64,000 nt of DNA from an uncultured Saprospiraceae bacterium (GTDB taxonomy: Bacteria > Bacteroidota > Bacteroidia > Chitinophagales > Saprospiraceae), in the NCBI GenBank assembly GCA_937959275.1, contig CALGLU010000079.1:19910-83909 (forward strand), read 5' to 3'. Under the pieces are notes generated by a model. The model saw only the letters and a list, made by a program, of their open reading frames with translations. It was not told where the DNA came from and searched no databases. Below are positions 51,450 to 60,870 of this stretch, piece by piece; position 1 is the first letter of the stretch; each line of letters starts with the position of its first letter. Both the position numbers and the translations under genes were made by a program.

Positions 51450-51618
51450 CTAGTGCTCTGTCAAGTATATATTGACTTGTTGAATTTGAGTGTAGTTTGT
51501 GCATGAACTAGGCGCAGGTTCGGTATGATAGCCTAGCTATCAACGCTGGTTCTGTATCGACGTACATGTGCAAAATACGCCAAATGCACTAGTCAGTTAT
51601 GTCTTGACAGAGCACTAG
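51450..51618. mobile_element. CTAG-ended miniature inverted-repeat element, copy C (169 bp)
   Basis: The outer CTAGTGCTCTGTCAAG and CTTGACAGAGCACTAG are perfect inverted repeats. The interior is nearly identical to copy B, including GTGCATGAACTAGGCGCAGG. There is no ORF. Its right terminal CTAG supplies the TAG stop of the gene at 51615. Confidence 0.9.
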
Positions 51619-52445
51619 GTTAAGACTCTAAAAGTGATAACGTAATCCCCAGTCTCAAACCCATCTCCATCTCCATCAAAAACACAACCAGACTTTGATT
51701 TGATGCTACCTGATCCGACATCAGTACCAATCATTCTCATGGTAAAGCATTCTCCTACAGCATTACAATTCTCCATAACAGTTGTACTCGTCGTTCTAAA
51801 TTTAAGGCGTGTATGGTTGTAATTCCAACTAAACGTACCTGGTAATGGATTACTATTTGGATCTGTCATTTGAAATGTATTTCCAAACACGACACTTGCA
51901 GGATCCACTGGAGCATTAAATACTAGCGTAACAGATATTTTTCCCCCAAATTCCTCAATAAATCCTGTAAAAGACTCTCCACTTCCAACCATTGGTGAGG
52001 TCAGACAAAAACTCTGACAATTTAGATTTCTCCAACTGCCTTGCACATATCCTTCCAAGGCTTGATTGGATGGATTATACCGGATAGTCCCTTCTAGTGT
52101 TTCGCTAGTAAAACCAGGCTTCATACCACCTTTTGTCTCAATCGTTCCTTCTGTATCAAGTATAAGAATATCTTTTTCTTGCACCGATCCAAGCAAATCA
52201 GAATTGACATCTATCCTTAACTTATCATTTTGATTTCGAATATGATACTCTGTAAATGAACTATTTGACAATCCCGAATTTAATTCAAGTATTGTGGGAT
52301 TTTGCCAACTTGACGTAGACAATATAACCTTGGCTGTATCTATCCCTTCAACTTCAATCTCTGATTGGGCATAAATTATAGAGGGCATGAGAAAAAAGCA
52401 AATGGTAGTAATACGCAGAAATTTAATGCAAAAATTATGGTTCAT
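51615..52445 (-). CDS. Secreted protein of unknown function, ending in element C
   Basis: The signal peptide is ITTICFFLMPSIIYAQ (~13-28). The first half (LSTSSWQNPTILELNSGLSNSSFTEYHIRNQNDKLRIDV..LLGSVQEKDILILDTEGTIETKG) resembles tail-fibre/hemagglutinin-like repeats. The second half (SGESFTGFIEEFGGKISVTLVFNAPVDPASVVFGNTFQMTDPN) is a beta-sandwich resembling Ig-like invasin domains. It lacks a T9SS sorting domain. The stop TAG is inside the terminal CTAG of miniature element C, so the original C-terminus may be truncated. Confidence 0.7.
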   Translation of the reverse strand: MNHNFCIKFLRITTICFFLMPSIIYAQSEIEVEGIDTAKVILSTSSWQNPTILELNSGLSNSSFTEYHIRNQNDKLRIDVNSDLLGSVQEKDILILDTEGTIETKGGMKPGFTSETLEGTIRYNPSNQALEGYVQGSWRNLNCQSFCLTSPMVGSGESFTGFIEEFGGKISVTLVFNAPVDPASVVFGNTFQMTDPNSNPLPGTFSWNYNHTRLKFRTTSTTVMENCNAVGECFTMRMIGTDVGSGSIKSKSGCVFDGDGDGFETGDYVITFRVLT

Positions 52446-52598
52446 AGTGTGATTATTAAATAGCTAAAAACCACAAAACTATTCGTTAACTCTTATAAAA
52501 TCATCACTATAAATGGGGATTCTTGAAGTGCATTCACGATTGTAATTTCTCTCAGAAAAAAATCTGCTACAGTACTAATTATGAATGTACGCGGTCAG

Positions 52599-54176
52599 TT
52601 ATTCTATAAAGCTCTCTCTTTGTCTAACATGTTCAAGTTGACTTTGCATATCCCTAATCTTTTCAGGCATGAGTTGAGCAAGGTTCTCTTTTTGGGAAAT
52701 GTCCGTTTTTAAATTAAATAGCTCTAGGCTGTCCTTTGACTGTTTGTATCCAAAATGATCCCATGTCCATTCTGGTGCAGTTGAATGATAACCGGACTTA
52801 GAGTTAATGTAAAGCCAATCACCAGCACGCAGCGCATACTTATCTTTAAAGGTGTTTTGCACTGTAGTTTTCCGAATCTTGTTATCTGCATTTTCACCTA
52901 GCCAAACGGCTGTAAAATCATGACTATCATGTGCCAAGCCTTTTGGCAATTCAGCTCCTATAATATTCGATAAGGTTTTTAACAAGTCAACTTGACTGAT
53001 CAGCTGATCAGAGACACTTCCCCTTTTTATCTTTTTAGGCCAACGCACTACAAAAGGGACGTGATGTCCACCTTCATATACATCTCTTTTCAAACCACGA
53101 AACGGAGCTGAACTATGATGGTCATACTTTAATATGCGATCATAGGCATATCGCTCAGGCCCATTGTCAGCAGTAAAAATAACAATGGTGTTTTCAGTAG
53201 CACCAATGGCATCGAGAGCATTTAGTATTTGCCCCGAACTCCAATCCGTTTGGTAAACAAAATCTCCGTAAGCGCCGGCCTCGCTCTTTCCTCGAAATTC
53301 TTCGTTAGGTATAATTGGTGCATGTGGTGACGGGAATGCCATATACAGAAAAAAGGGGGCTTTAGCCTTCTTCCGTTTTTCAATGTAGGCCACTGCCTTT
53401 TTTGTCAACGTTGGTAATACATTGAAAAAATCCCAGTCTTGTAACGCTGGCCCTGGACGCACTTCCCAACTCCCCTCGAGTGGCTCACCTTTAGGCGATC
53501 GCATGGCAACTGTTGGTGTTTCGGTTACTCGCTCATTTTCAATGAAAGCATACGGTGGAAAATTAATAACTCCATCTCCGAAATAATAATCGAATCCATG
53601 ATCTAATGGTCCATCTGGTATTGCTTTGGTCCAATCATAGGCTAGTGCATCATAGTAGCGCAAATATCTTCCCCACAGTAAAAGTGAATCTTGTTGCGTC
53701 CAACTTTTATTGCGAATGGCCTCCCAATCCCACCCTAAGTGCCACTTCCCAATGCAGGCAGTTTGATATCCATTTTCATTTAGCATTTGAGCCATCGTGT
53801 ATTGATTATCCTTAAAAACAGACTCGCCCATCGCGTTAACGATACCGTGAAAATCTCGCCAATGGTACCGACCAGTCAACAGTGCATATCGACTCGGCGT
53901 ACAAATACCAGACGAACTATGGCCATCAGTAAAGCGCATCCCTTCCTTAGATAGTTTCTCAAGGTTTGGTGTCGGTATTTTTGAATTCGGATTCTCAATA
54001 TTGAGGTCGCCGTAACCCATATCGTCGGCGTATAAAATAATTATGTTGGGTTTTTCTTCCACAGTTACGGGGAGCAATTCTTGATTAGAGTTGTTCGCAC
54101 TCCTACTCGTACAGGCAAGCACAACGAAAAAAATCACAACAACAATACTTATCTGTAAGTGAGTATTGAATTTCAT
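52599..54176 (-). CDS. Arylsulfatase-type lipoprotein
   Basis: The lipobox is at [12 protein letters not shown] (Cys ~22). The formylglycine signature is [13 protein letters not shown] (~93), preceded by [12 protein letters not shown]. The metal site [11 protein letters not shown] is near the N-terminus, CIGKWHLGW is the lysine/His motif, and FTADNGPE the second metal motif. 525 residues. It is likely exported to the outer-membrane face and desulfates sulfated polysaccharides or glycosaminoglycans. It is the second sulfatase in the window and belongs to a different subfamily (A-type) from the one at 14552. Confidence 0.93.
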   Translation of the reverse strand: MKFNTHLQISIVVVIFFVVLACTSRSANNSNQELLPVTVEEKPNIIILYADDMGYGDLNIENPNSKIPTPNLEKLSKEGMRFTDGHSSSGICTPSRYALLTGRYHWRDFHGIVNAMGESVFKDNQYTMAQMLNENGYQTACIGKWHLGWDWEAIRNKSWTQQDSLLLWGRYLRYYDALAYDWTKAIPDGPLDHGFDYYFGDGVINFPPYAFIENERVTETPTVAMRSPKGEPLEGSWEVRPGPALQDWDFFNVLPTLTKKAVAYIEKRKKAKAPFFLYMAFPSPHAPIIPNEEFRGKSEAGAYGDFVYQTDWSSGQILNALDAIGATENTIVIFTADNGPERYAYDRILKYDHHSSAPFRGLKRDVYEGGHHVPFVVRWPKKIKRGSVSDQLISQVDLLKTLSNIIGAELPKGLAHDSHDFTAVWLGENADNKIRKTTVQNTFKDKYALRAGDWLYINSKSGYHSTAPEWTWDHFGYKQSKDSLELFNLKTDISQKENLAQLMPEKIRDMQSQLEHVRQRESFIE

Positions 54177-54666
54177 AGCGTTTCGTATTGCATGATGTGT
54201 TTGCTTTAATTGAATCTCAATAAAACAATCATCAATTCATTAAGTCAGTGTTTTTAGTTGAGTTATGACAAGCTATTAAAGCTACGAAACTTTACGCATC
54301 AGCACAAAACACGAACTGTTATCCTGAACATGCCTTATCGCCGGAAATGGATAAATCTATCTTCAATGATTACTAAAAAGAAAGGGGGTTTGTTTATCAA
54401 AACATGAGGCTGTTTAGATTTCTCCACAAGGTCGAAATTGAGAAATGGGCCATAACTTGATTGCTCGACTATCGCTCGCAATGACAGAGCTCTCGGATTA
54501 AATTTTGAGACTTCTTCTGTCACTACTTTAATTTTCGCTCGCAATGAAAGACATCTCGACATAAAATTTGAGACTTCTTTTTGTCATTACTTTAATATTA
54601 TTATCGCGTAGCGGAAATTGGTTTCTCTGGATAACGAGCCCCATTATACTTGTAAAAAAGAGTGGT
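54177..54666. repeat. Intergenic region with a two-unit direct repeat (~62 bp)
   Basis: The motif TCGCTCGCAATGA..ATTTTGAGACTTCTT occurs at 54472 and again at 54533 (period ~62), with AATGACAG/AATGAAAG variants. The 75-residue minus-strand ORF here is a by-product of the repeat. No gene is supported. Confidence 0.6.
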
Positions 54667-55308
54667 TTACAAATTGTAAGTCAAGGTAGCGACCCATAGA
54701 TTTTCGTTGGTCTTTGGTGTCGTATTCGCAGAGTCTTGCCGCATATAGAGCAATGCAAGATTATAGTGATTCCACTTTGGAAAGAGTAAGCCTACATTGT
54801 AACGAATTCTTGTCATTTTATTAATTCCGTTTAACTGAAACCAAGGTTCGATGGCAAAGATTGGTTTGACCTTCCAAGTAACTGTCGGGGTGAGCGATGA
54901 ATGATACCTGATAAAGTCACGTTGAGGAACGTCTCCTAAATCAAAGGCATAATGCATTCTGATTCTATTCGTAAATGCGATGTGCGAATTCTTAAACACG
55001 TAGGCAAGATCTGCCCATAGAAACTGAACATCCTGTGCTTCAGGAATGATAAACGTTCGAGATAAAAACTGTACCGACCATCCTTTTTTCAGTTTGTGGT
55101 GCACGGAAATATCTATTGAAGTATTCCTATACTCTTTAAAATCATCATGCCTTGTGATGGGCCTCAAATCTATTCTCGTATCAGGTGTAAGTTGTTTTCT
55201 CAAACGGAGTGAACTCCATGTCCGATTAACCGTCTGCGCATACATCTCAGTTGCCAAACCAGATACTATCATTATAATCAGTACTACGATCCCCCCTCTC
55301 ACTCTCAT
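54667..55308 (-). CDS. DUF2490 family outer-membrane protein
   Basis: The signal peptide is VVLIIMIVSGLATEMYAQ. The 213-residue protein has short amphipathic strands (NTSIDISVHHKLKKGWSVQFLSR, IAFTNRIRMHYAFDLGD, LNGINKMTRIRYNVGLLFP) and ends LWVATLTYNL, as in DUF2490 barrels. The function is unknown. It is not coupled to a neighbour. Confidence 0.82.
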   Translation of the reverse strand: MRVRGGIVVLIIMIVSGLATEMYAQTVNRTWSSLRLRKQLTPDTRIDLRPITRHDDFKEYRNTSIDISVHHKLKKGWSVQFLSRTFIIPEAQDVQFLWADLAYVFKNSHIAFTNRIRMHYAFDLGDVPQRDFIRYHSSLTPTVTWKVKPIFAIEPWFQLNGINKMTRIRYNVGLLFPKWNHYNLALLYMRQDSANTTPKTNENLWVATLTYNL

Positions 55309-55483
55309 GATTTAATTACTTACTTGTTATTAAAGGACGACAACAAATATGGTGTACCACAATAATAAGCATTCATTCTAAAAATTAAGAATTGGGCTAT
55401 ACATGATCTGAAAGTTATGATGATTCGTATTCAAGAAATAATACATATGTCTGTATACAGTCAAAAGCTTAGTCCTTATTGTC

Positions 55484-58477
55484 TTATGATTTTTTTAAAT
55501 ATGTTAAAAGATCAGCCATCTCCTCAACTGATAGTTGGGTGTGTATACCTTCCTGCATCGCTGATAATTCTGAAACTGTCATAGATTCTATATCCGAACG
55601 TAAGACTGGACTATCCTCACCAGATGCATCCCTCACAGTAATCGAATTGGAACTCTCTTCACTGATAACTCCAACTAGCTGCTTTCCTGAATTCAAATCA
55701 ATGGTATACAATTCATATCCATCAGCGATTGCTCGATTGGGTTGAAGAATATCTAATAGTAATGCTGCCTTATTGCGATTTCGAACTGAGGCAAGATCAG
55801 GACCAAAGGCAATCCCATTTTCTCCGCCTCGTTGGTGACAAATCCCACATCTAAGCTTGAATATATCTGTCCCGTCAACAGCACTTCCTACCATACTCAA
55901 AGCCGGTTCAAATTGATTCCAGATATCATCAGCTCTTAACTGACTGCCTTGGAGAAGAGATCTGGCGAGTGGTCTGACTTGGGGATGAGAACTATTGAGT
56001 AGCGACACTGTCTGTGGCCAAGACAGACACGACGAATGAATTAAGCCATTCTTAATATTATCTAACAAGCTCACTCTACTCGCATCAGTTTTGAGAAAAA
56101 ACAAGACAGCTTCGTTTCTCTCTGCAATTGATAGATTATCCCATTCTTGAATTAAAAAATCTGAAACTTCAACGCGGTCAGTTTTACTCAAAGCATCCAT
56201 GCAGGCTAATCTGATTGGCTTAGATTTAGTTTTTAAAAATACACTCATTAATAATTCTAAATAATTTTCTGGTGAAGATTTGCCAATGATATTTACTGCT
56301 TCAAGACTTGCATATTCAGTCGTCTCCGCATGTCGGCCTAACACCTGTTTAGCCTCGAGTACCAATCGATTATTTTCAGTCTTAAAATAATTAGCAGCTG
56401 CAAGCAAGTTGATGATTTGATCTCTTTGATCCTCATCACTCACAGTTGACAATCTCCGTTGGATGAGCTCCTCATTTGACTTTAACAGGCTAAAATTATT
56501 TTTATATGACAATGCTTTATTTACACCATCTAGAGTGACTGCGGTATACCATTTGTCATTGTCATCCAGAAAAATATTTTTAATAAATGTATTGCTCATA
56601 CCAGCTGAACTCCTGCGGATAATCATCTCAGCAAGTCGTCCAAAAAACTCAGCGGTTTCAGGACTTTCATTATTTTCCAATTTAATTCTAGCCCAATCAA
56701 AAAGATCTTTTAAATCAGTATCAGATGCAGAAAGAGCTGCCAATTGTATCCAAGGATCAGTTATATCTTTTAGTAATATGGACTGTCTGGTTTGCACAAC
56801 ATCAGGCAGGTTTGAATTACCTAGAGCAAGTAGGACTTGAAAGCGAACTTTTAGATCAGGATCATCAGCTAATTGCATCACATGTTGCATCAGCGTTGAA
56901 TCGTCTATTAAATGATCCTCAGCAATCTTTACTGCATTTTCGCGAACACCAGCCACAGGATTCCTAAGTAAGCTACTTATCAGTTCAGCGTCCATTGACT
57001 GCATCCCTTCTAATAGCCATGCGGCATGAACCTTTGCTTCAGGAGACTCTGTATTTAATAGAAAATCTTTTAGTGCCTGAATGTCAATCATGTCTTTTTT
57101 ATCCAATAATAATCGCTGTGCATGTCTTCGCCACCATATATTTTCATGCTCCAATTTGCCCATCAAGTCGGCTATACTCAAGGACGATAAAGTACTCCGA
57201 TTTAAAAAAGACATCGGCAAAGATCCTTTAGGACTCAAGCGATAGATGCGCCCTTTATCTGTACCTGCTGTTAGATCACCAGATGTCGTCACATCATCAG
57301 ATAACCATTCAGGATGCTCAATCACCTTTCGATGATAATCAAGAATATAAATCGCACCATCAGGCCCTAAGTAATGATTAACGGGCCTAAACCAAGAATC
57401 CGAACTTGACAAAAATTCTGTACCCTCTAGTAAATTATGTGATGCGAATGTCACTCCGTCATCCTTGATTTTGTCGACATGGATGAGATTATGGACAGGC
57501 TCCGCAGTGAACATTGTATTGTCATACTCTGCAGGAAACAATCCGCCATCATACCACAGAATACCGCAGGCTGACGTGATCACCCCGATATCAGTCAAGA
57601 GCTGATGCTCCGGTGAGATCGTCGTAGGATATAGTTCGAAGCCTTTACCTGCAGCGGGCATATAGTGGCGGCTCGTCTCCAAGACTAAATCTGCATTCCG
57701 ATTGGTGTGCTTTGCGTCCATGACAATATGAAAAAGATGATCTGCATTACTTGTCACAAAATGATGTCCCCAACTATCAAAGGTTTGCCCAAATTGACCC
57801 CTTGCCGACAAGGTTTCTAACTCATAGCTATCTGGCTTAAATCGAACCGCCAAACCGTCAGCATTGCGCGGCAGTTGAGGTCCATTCTCTTGATTAAAAT
57901 AACGTACCTCCTCACCTTCATCACCCAGCACATCATCAAACAGTTTGGTTTGAATCGCACCTTCATGAGAAAGATAAATCCAGTTATCCAAGCCAAACAC
58001 AGGACTGTTGACATTATGCTGTGGGTTAGACCTAGCGAATCCAACAAGCAGTGTATCCCGCACATCAGCACGCCCATCCTGATCTGTATCTTCTAAGAAT
58101 AATACGTGTGGAGGGTCCGTCACAATCCAACCCGTTTTCCATTTCATAATGCCTGTCGGTAATACAAGCCCATCTGCGAAGACAATGCTCTTATCAGGCA
58201 ATCCATCATCATCCGTATCGATCAACTCTTTTACAACGCCACTGCCTGACAGGTCCAATGGATAGCCATGCATCTCGACAACCATCAGTCTACCCTCTTC
58301 ATCAATTTCCATATCGACAGGATCTGAGACTAAGGGTTCACTGGCGATTAATTCCAATTGAAAGCCTTCGGGAATTTGAAATGTATCCAAGGTTTTGCTC
58401 TCGTCTGTTGCAGATTGACAAGCCAACAACAGACATGACAGGAGAACGAATAGAATAAGAGGCTTTACTACATCCAT
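55484..58477 (-). CDS. Membrane-bound dehydrogenase-like lipoprotein with HEAT repeats and cytochrome c domain (PVC-type heme-binding)
   Basis: This 997-residue protein has a lipobox (LSCLLLACQS). Residues ~35-420 are a beta-propeller of the soluble quinoprotein dehydrogenase type (EGFQLELIASEPLVSDPVDMEIDEEGRLMVVE; LVLPTGIMKW; TDQDGRADVR). Residues ~440-840 are HEAT-like helical repeats. A cytochrome c site follows, CGICHQ (~875), with IAFGPDLASV nearby as the usual GP(D/N)L motif. The end MADLLTYLKKS is the cytochrome c terminal helix. It is probably periplasmic or surface exposed and oxidises a sugar or alcohol; the substrate is unknown. These proteins are common in Planctomycetota and in Bacteroidota polysaccharide degraders. 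Confidence 0.92.
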   Translation of the reverse strand: MDVVKPLILFVLLSCLLLACQSATDESKTLDTFQIPEGFQLELIASEPLVSDPVDMEIDEEGRLMVVEMHGYPLDLSGSGVVKELIDTDDDGLPDKSIVFADGLVLPTGIMKWKTGWIVTDPPHVLFLEDTDQDGRADVRDTLLVGFARSNPQHNVNSPVFGLDNWIYLSHEGAIQTKLFDDVLGDEGEEVRYFNQENGPQLPRNADGLAVRFKPDSYELETLSARGQFGQTFDSWGHHFVTSNADHLFHIVMDAKHTNRNADLVLETSRHYMPAAGKGFELYPTTISPEHQLLTDIGVITSACGILWYDGGLFPAEYDNTMFTAEPVHNLIHVDKIKDDGVTFASHNLLEGTEFLSSSDSWFRPVNHYLGPDGAIYILDYHRKVIEHPEWLSDDVTTSGDLTAGTDKGRIYRLSPKGSLPMSFLNRSTLSSLSIADLMGKLEHENIWWRRHAQRLLLDKKDMIDIQALKDFLLNTESPEAKVHAAWLLEGMQSMDAELISSLLRNPVAGVRENAVKIAEDHLIDDSTLMQHVMQLADDPDLKVRFQVLLALGNSNLPDVVQTRQSILLKDITDPWIQLAALSASDTDLKDLFDWARIKLENNESPETAEFFGRLAEMIIRRSSAGMSNTFIKNIFLDDNDKWYTAVTLDGVNKALSYKNNFSLLKSNEELIQRRLSTVSDEDQRDQIINLLAAANYFKTENNRLVLEAKQVLGRHAETTEYASLEAVNIIGKSSPENYLELLMSVFLKTKSKPIRLACMDALSKTDRVEVSDFLIQEWDNLSIAERNEAVLFFLKTDASRVSLLDNIKNGLIHSSCLSWPQTVSLLNSSHPQVRPLARSLLQGSQLRADDIWNQFEPALSMVGSAVDGTDIFKLRCGICHQRGGENGIAFGPDLASVRNRNKAALLLDILQPNRAIADGYELYTIDLNSGKQLVGVISEESSNSITVRDASGEDSPVLRSDIESMTVSELSAMQEGIHTQLSVEEMADLLTYLKKS

Positions 58478-58806
58478 GATTAATCTGATAGATGGATTAA
58501 ATTATAAAATGGAATTATTAAAAAATCATAGTTCTCTAAGTTAATAAATATTGGGGAGGTGGGGGAAGGTTGAAGGGGGAAGGGGGAAGGTTGTAGGGGG
58601 AAGGTTGAAGATTGAAGGGGGAAGTTTGAAGGGGGAAGGTTGAAGGGGGGAAGGAAGAGAAACACATAAGACACATTAGCTTGTGGGACTTGGACAAGAC
58701 ACATAAGGGAATCGGGGTGATGAATTAGGAGATAGAGGCGGACTTGTGGAGCGTCTGTTCAAAAAACAATTGTTATCTTATGCTATTAACAGAAATACAC
58801 TTCTGC
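58478..58806. repeat. Intergenic G-rich polypurine repeat
   Basis: Bases 58552-58660 are about seven imperfect copies of GGGGGAAGGTTGAA (14 nt), purine-only except for TT pairs. It may form G-quadruplex or triplex DNA. The minus-strand ORF here is a Pro/Leu shadow. No gene is recognised, and the deacetylase start follows. Confidence 0.75.
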
Positions 58807-60426
58807 ATGAACAGTCAAATTAAAACAGTAACAACATTGTGCTTCGTGAGTTTACTTCTCTGCATGAGCAACCAACTCACACTGCACGCCCAAGAAACAA
58901 ATTTTAAATGGCCGGATGGGAAGCGAGCTGCGATCAGTCTAAGCTTTGACGATGCACGTACTTCTCATCCTCTTGTAGGCAAAGATCTCTTCAGAAGACT
59001 CAATGCTAAAGTGACCTACTATGTCGTACCAAGTGCCATGCAGGATTACGTAGAGGAATGGAAAGAGATTGTGGCTGATGGTCATGAGATCGGTAATCAT
59101 ACCGTATATCATCCCTGCACTGGAAATTTTCCATGGGCGCGGAATAGAGCTTTGGAAAACTATACGCTATCAAGTATGAAAAATGAATTGCTCAGCGCCA
59201 ATCAGCAAATCAAAGAAATGCTAGGTGTGGTGCCAGTCTCTTTTGCCTATACCTGTGGCAATACGTTTGTCGGGCGCGGGCGAGATACGCGGAGCTATGT
59301 TCCACTGATTGCGGACTTATTTGAAAATGGGCGTGGCTGGCTGAATGAAGCGTCTAACGATCCTGAATTTGCTGATCTAGCTTTGCTGCAGGGGATAGAA
59401 ATGGATGGGAAGGATTTTGAAACAGAGATCAAACCGATGGTGGATGCAGCGATTGCAAATGGGACTTGGTTATTATTGGCGGGACATGAAATCGGACCTG
59501 ATGGATTTCAAACAACTAGGGTGAAGATGCTGGAAGAATTAGTTGCCTATGTCGAGTCTCGCGAAGATGAGATCTGGTTGGCACCAGTTGGCACTGTGGC
59601 AGCTCATATGATCGATCAAAGAGACACACAAGCTGCAGCATTTAAATCTGCTCTCAGCTTTTGCGCAACTTTTGATAATGGCTATCAAGCAGATTATTCA
59701 ACAGGGTCTGGCGCTTTAATGAGTGCCCCTTCATACGATCAACTTGACAATAAAATAAAAGGCCTTGTCACACCGGAAGTCAACATTGCCCAACAACAAG
59801 GTAAAATTGGTGATGCGCTCGAATTCAAACGCAAGAGTCAGTCCGTTGTCTTTTATGAAGGTCTGGACAATGTAGACTATGACGCCACTGACTGGAATGG
59901 TACCGTCTCACTCTGGCTGAGCTTAAGTCCCGAAACTGATTTAGCGCCTGGCTTTACTGATCCGATCCAAATCACAGATACTGGCTATGATGATGGTGCG
60001 ATATGGGTGGACTTCTCGGATAAAAACCCAAGGGATTTTCGCATGGGCATCTTTGGTGATGTTGATGTATGGAATCCTGACAAACTCAAACCAGATGACA
60101 ATCCCGCATTCAACGATCGATTGGTTATTGCCGAAGAGAATAGTTTTGAGCGCGATCGCTGGACACATGTCGCTATTAGTTATTCTCATTTGAATAGCAA
60201 ATCTGGATATGCGACACTCTATATTAATGGGATCAAACAGGGCAGCAGAACAATAGCGGAGCCATTGACTTGGGAAGCAGAGAAGGCCAAAATATTCTTA
60301 GGTCTTAATTTTGTTGGACTTATTGACGAAGTGTCAATTTTTAATCGGGCGTTGACTGACGGGGAGATTCATTCGTTGTATCAGTTGCCGGGTGGCTTGA
60401 CGAGTATATTGGGTCAGGGGGAGTGA
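58807..60426 (+). CDS. Polysaccharide deacetylase with C-terminal LamG-like domain
   Basis: The start is at MNSQIKTVTTLCFVSLLLCMSNQLTLHAQ (signal peptide), 21 codons inside the ORF. NodB-type catalytic motifs are SLSFDDARTSHP (~45, catalytic base Asp and metal Asp), HEIGNHTVYHP (metal HxxxH-like) and WLLLAGHEIGP. Residues ~290-535 are a concanavalin/LamG-like module (WNGTVSLWLSLSPETD; WTHVAISYSHLNSKSGYATLYINGIKQGS; KIFLGLNFVGLIDEVSIFNRAL). It removes acetyl groups from a secreted polysaccharide, and the LamG part probably binds carbohydrate. It sits after the polypurine tract and faces away from the dehydrogenase gene. Confidence 0.88.
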   Translation: MNSQIKTVTTLCFVSLLLCMSNQLTLHAQETNFKWPDGKRAAISLSFDDARTSHPLVGKDLFRRLNAKVTYYVVPSAMQDYVEEWKEIVADGHEIGNHTVYHPCTGNFPWARNRALENYTLSSMKNELLSANQQIKEMLGVVPVSFAYTCGNTFVGRGRDTRSYVPLIADLFENGRGWLNEASNDPEFADLALLQGIEMDGKDFETEIKPMVDAAIANGTWLLLAGHEIGPDGFQTTRVKMLEELVAYVESREDEIWLAPVGTVAAHMIDQRDTQAAAFKSALSFCATFDNGYQADYSTGSGALMSAPSYDQLDNKIKGLVTPEVNIAQQQGKIGDALEFKRKSQSVVFYEGLDNVDYDATDWNGTVSLWLSLSPETDLAPGFTDPIQITDTGYDDGAIWVDFSDKNPRDFRMGIFGDVDVWNPDKLKPDDNPAFNDRLVIAEENSFERDRWTHVAISYSHLNSKSGYATLYINGIKQGSRTIAEPLTWEAEKAKIFLGLNFVGLIDEVSIFNRALTDGEIHSLYQLPGGLTSILGQGE

Positions 60427-60870
60427 ATTGGAGGAAGAGCACCATGCGCGTCATTCCGAACCTGCCTTTGTCGGCAGGCAGACTCGCTTCGGAATCTGAT
60501 TTATTCGACATTATATATACATATGCCTGTTTTATGTTTTTACTTGTAAAATTGTATGGGTGTAAAGTTCTATTGGAAGGTAATAAAATTTCAGTCAAAG
60601 TTTAGAATAGATCCTGAATCGACAGGCTGTGTCACAATTGGGTTGCTTGGTCTGAGAGTTGAGGCTCCACATATCATTTTGTCAGAATCAGAATTTTCAG
60701 GATTTGAAGATTCTAAACAAATAAAATCTTAACATCCTTTGATCTTGCGAATCCTGATTCAGACAATCTTTTCACATGACGCATACATTTTAAAACACTT
60801 CACTTCCAGTTGTACCGTCATCCTGAACACAGATTTTATGTTTAATTTTGCACCACACTAAACATAGATC
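60427..60870. repeat. Intergenic region with nested palindrome
   Basis: At 60453-60495 an outer stem ATTCCGAA / TTCGGAAT encloses CTGCCT..AGGCAG, giving a two-armed cruciform-like repeat. The phrase CATCCTGAAC at 60822 is another dispersed-repeat fragment. No gene is supported; the small ORF 60423-60605 is a shadow. Confidence 0.65.

Noticed and set aside
54335-54562. 75-residue minus-strand ORF with repeated SLRA segments
   Set aside because: It is a translation of the direct repeat in the gap; it has no start context and no recognisable protein features.
58480-58704. 74-residue minus-strand Pro/Leu/Phe-rich ORF
   Set aside because: It is the shadow of the polypurine repeat on the other strand; composition is dictated by the 14-mer unit.
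60423-60605. Short ORF after the deacetylase
   Set aside because: It overlaps the nested palindrome and has no protein-like features.
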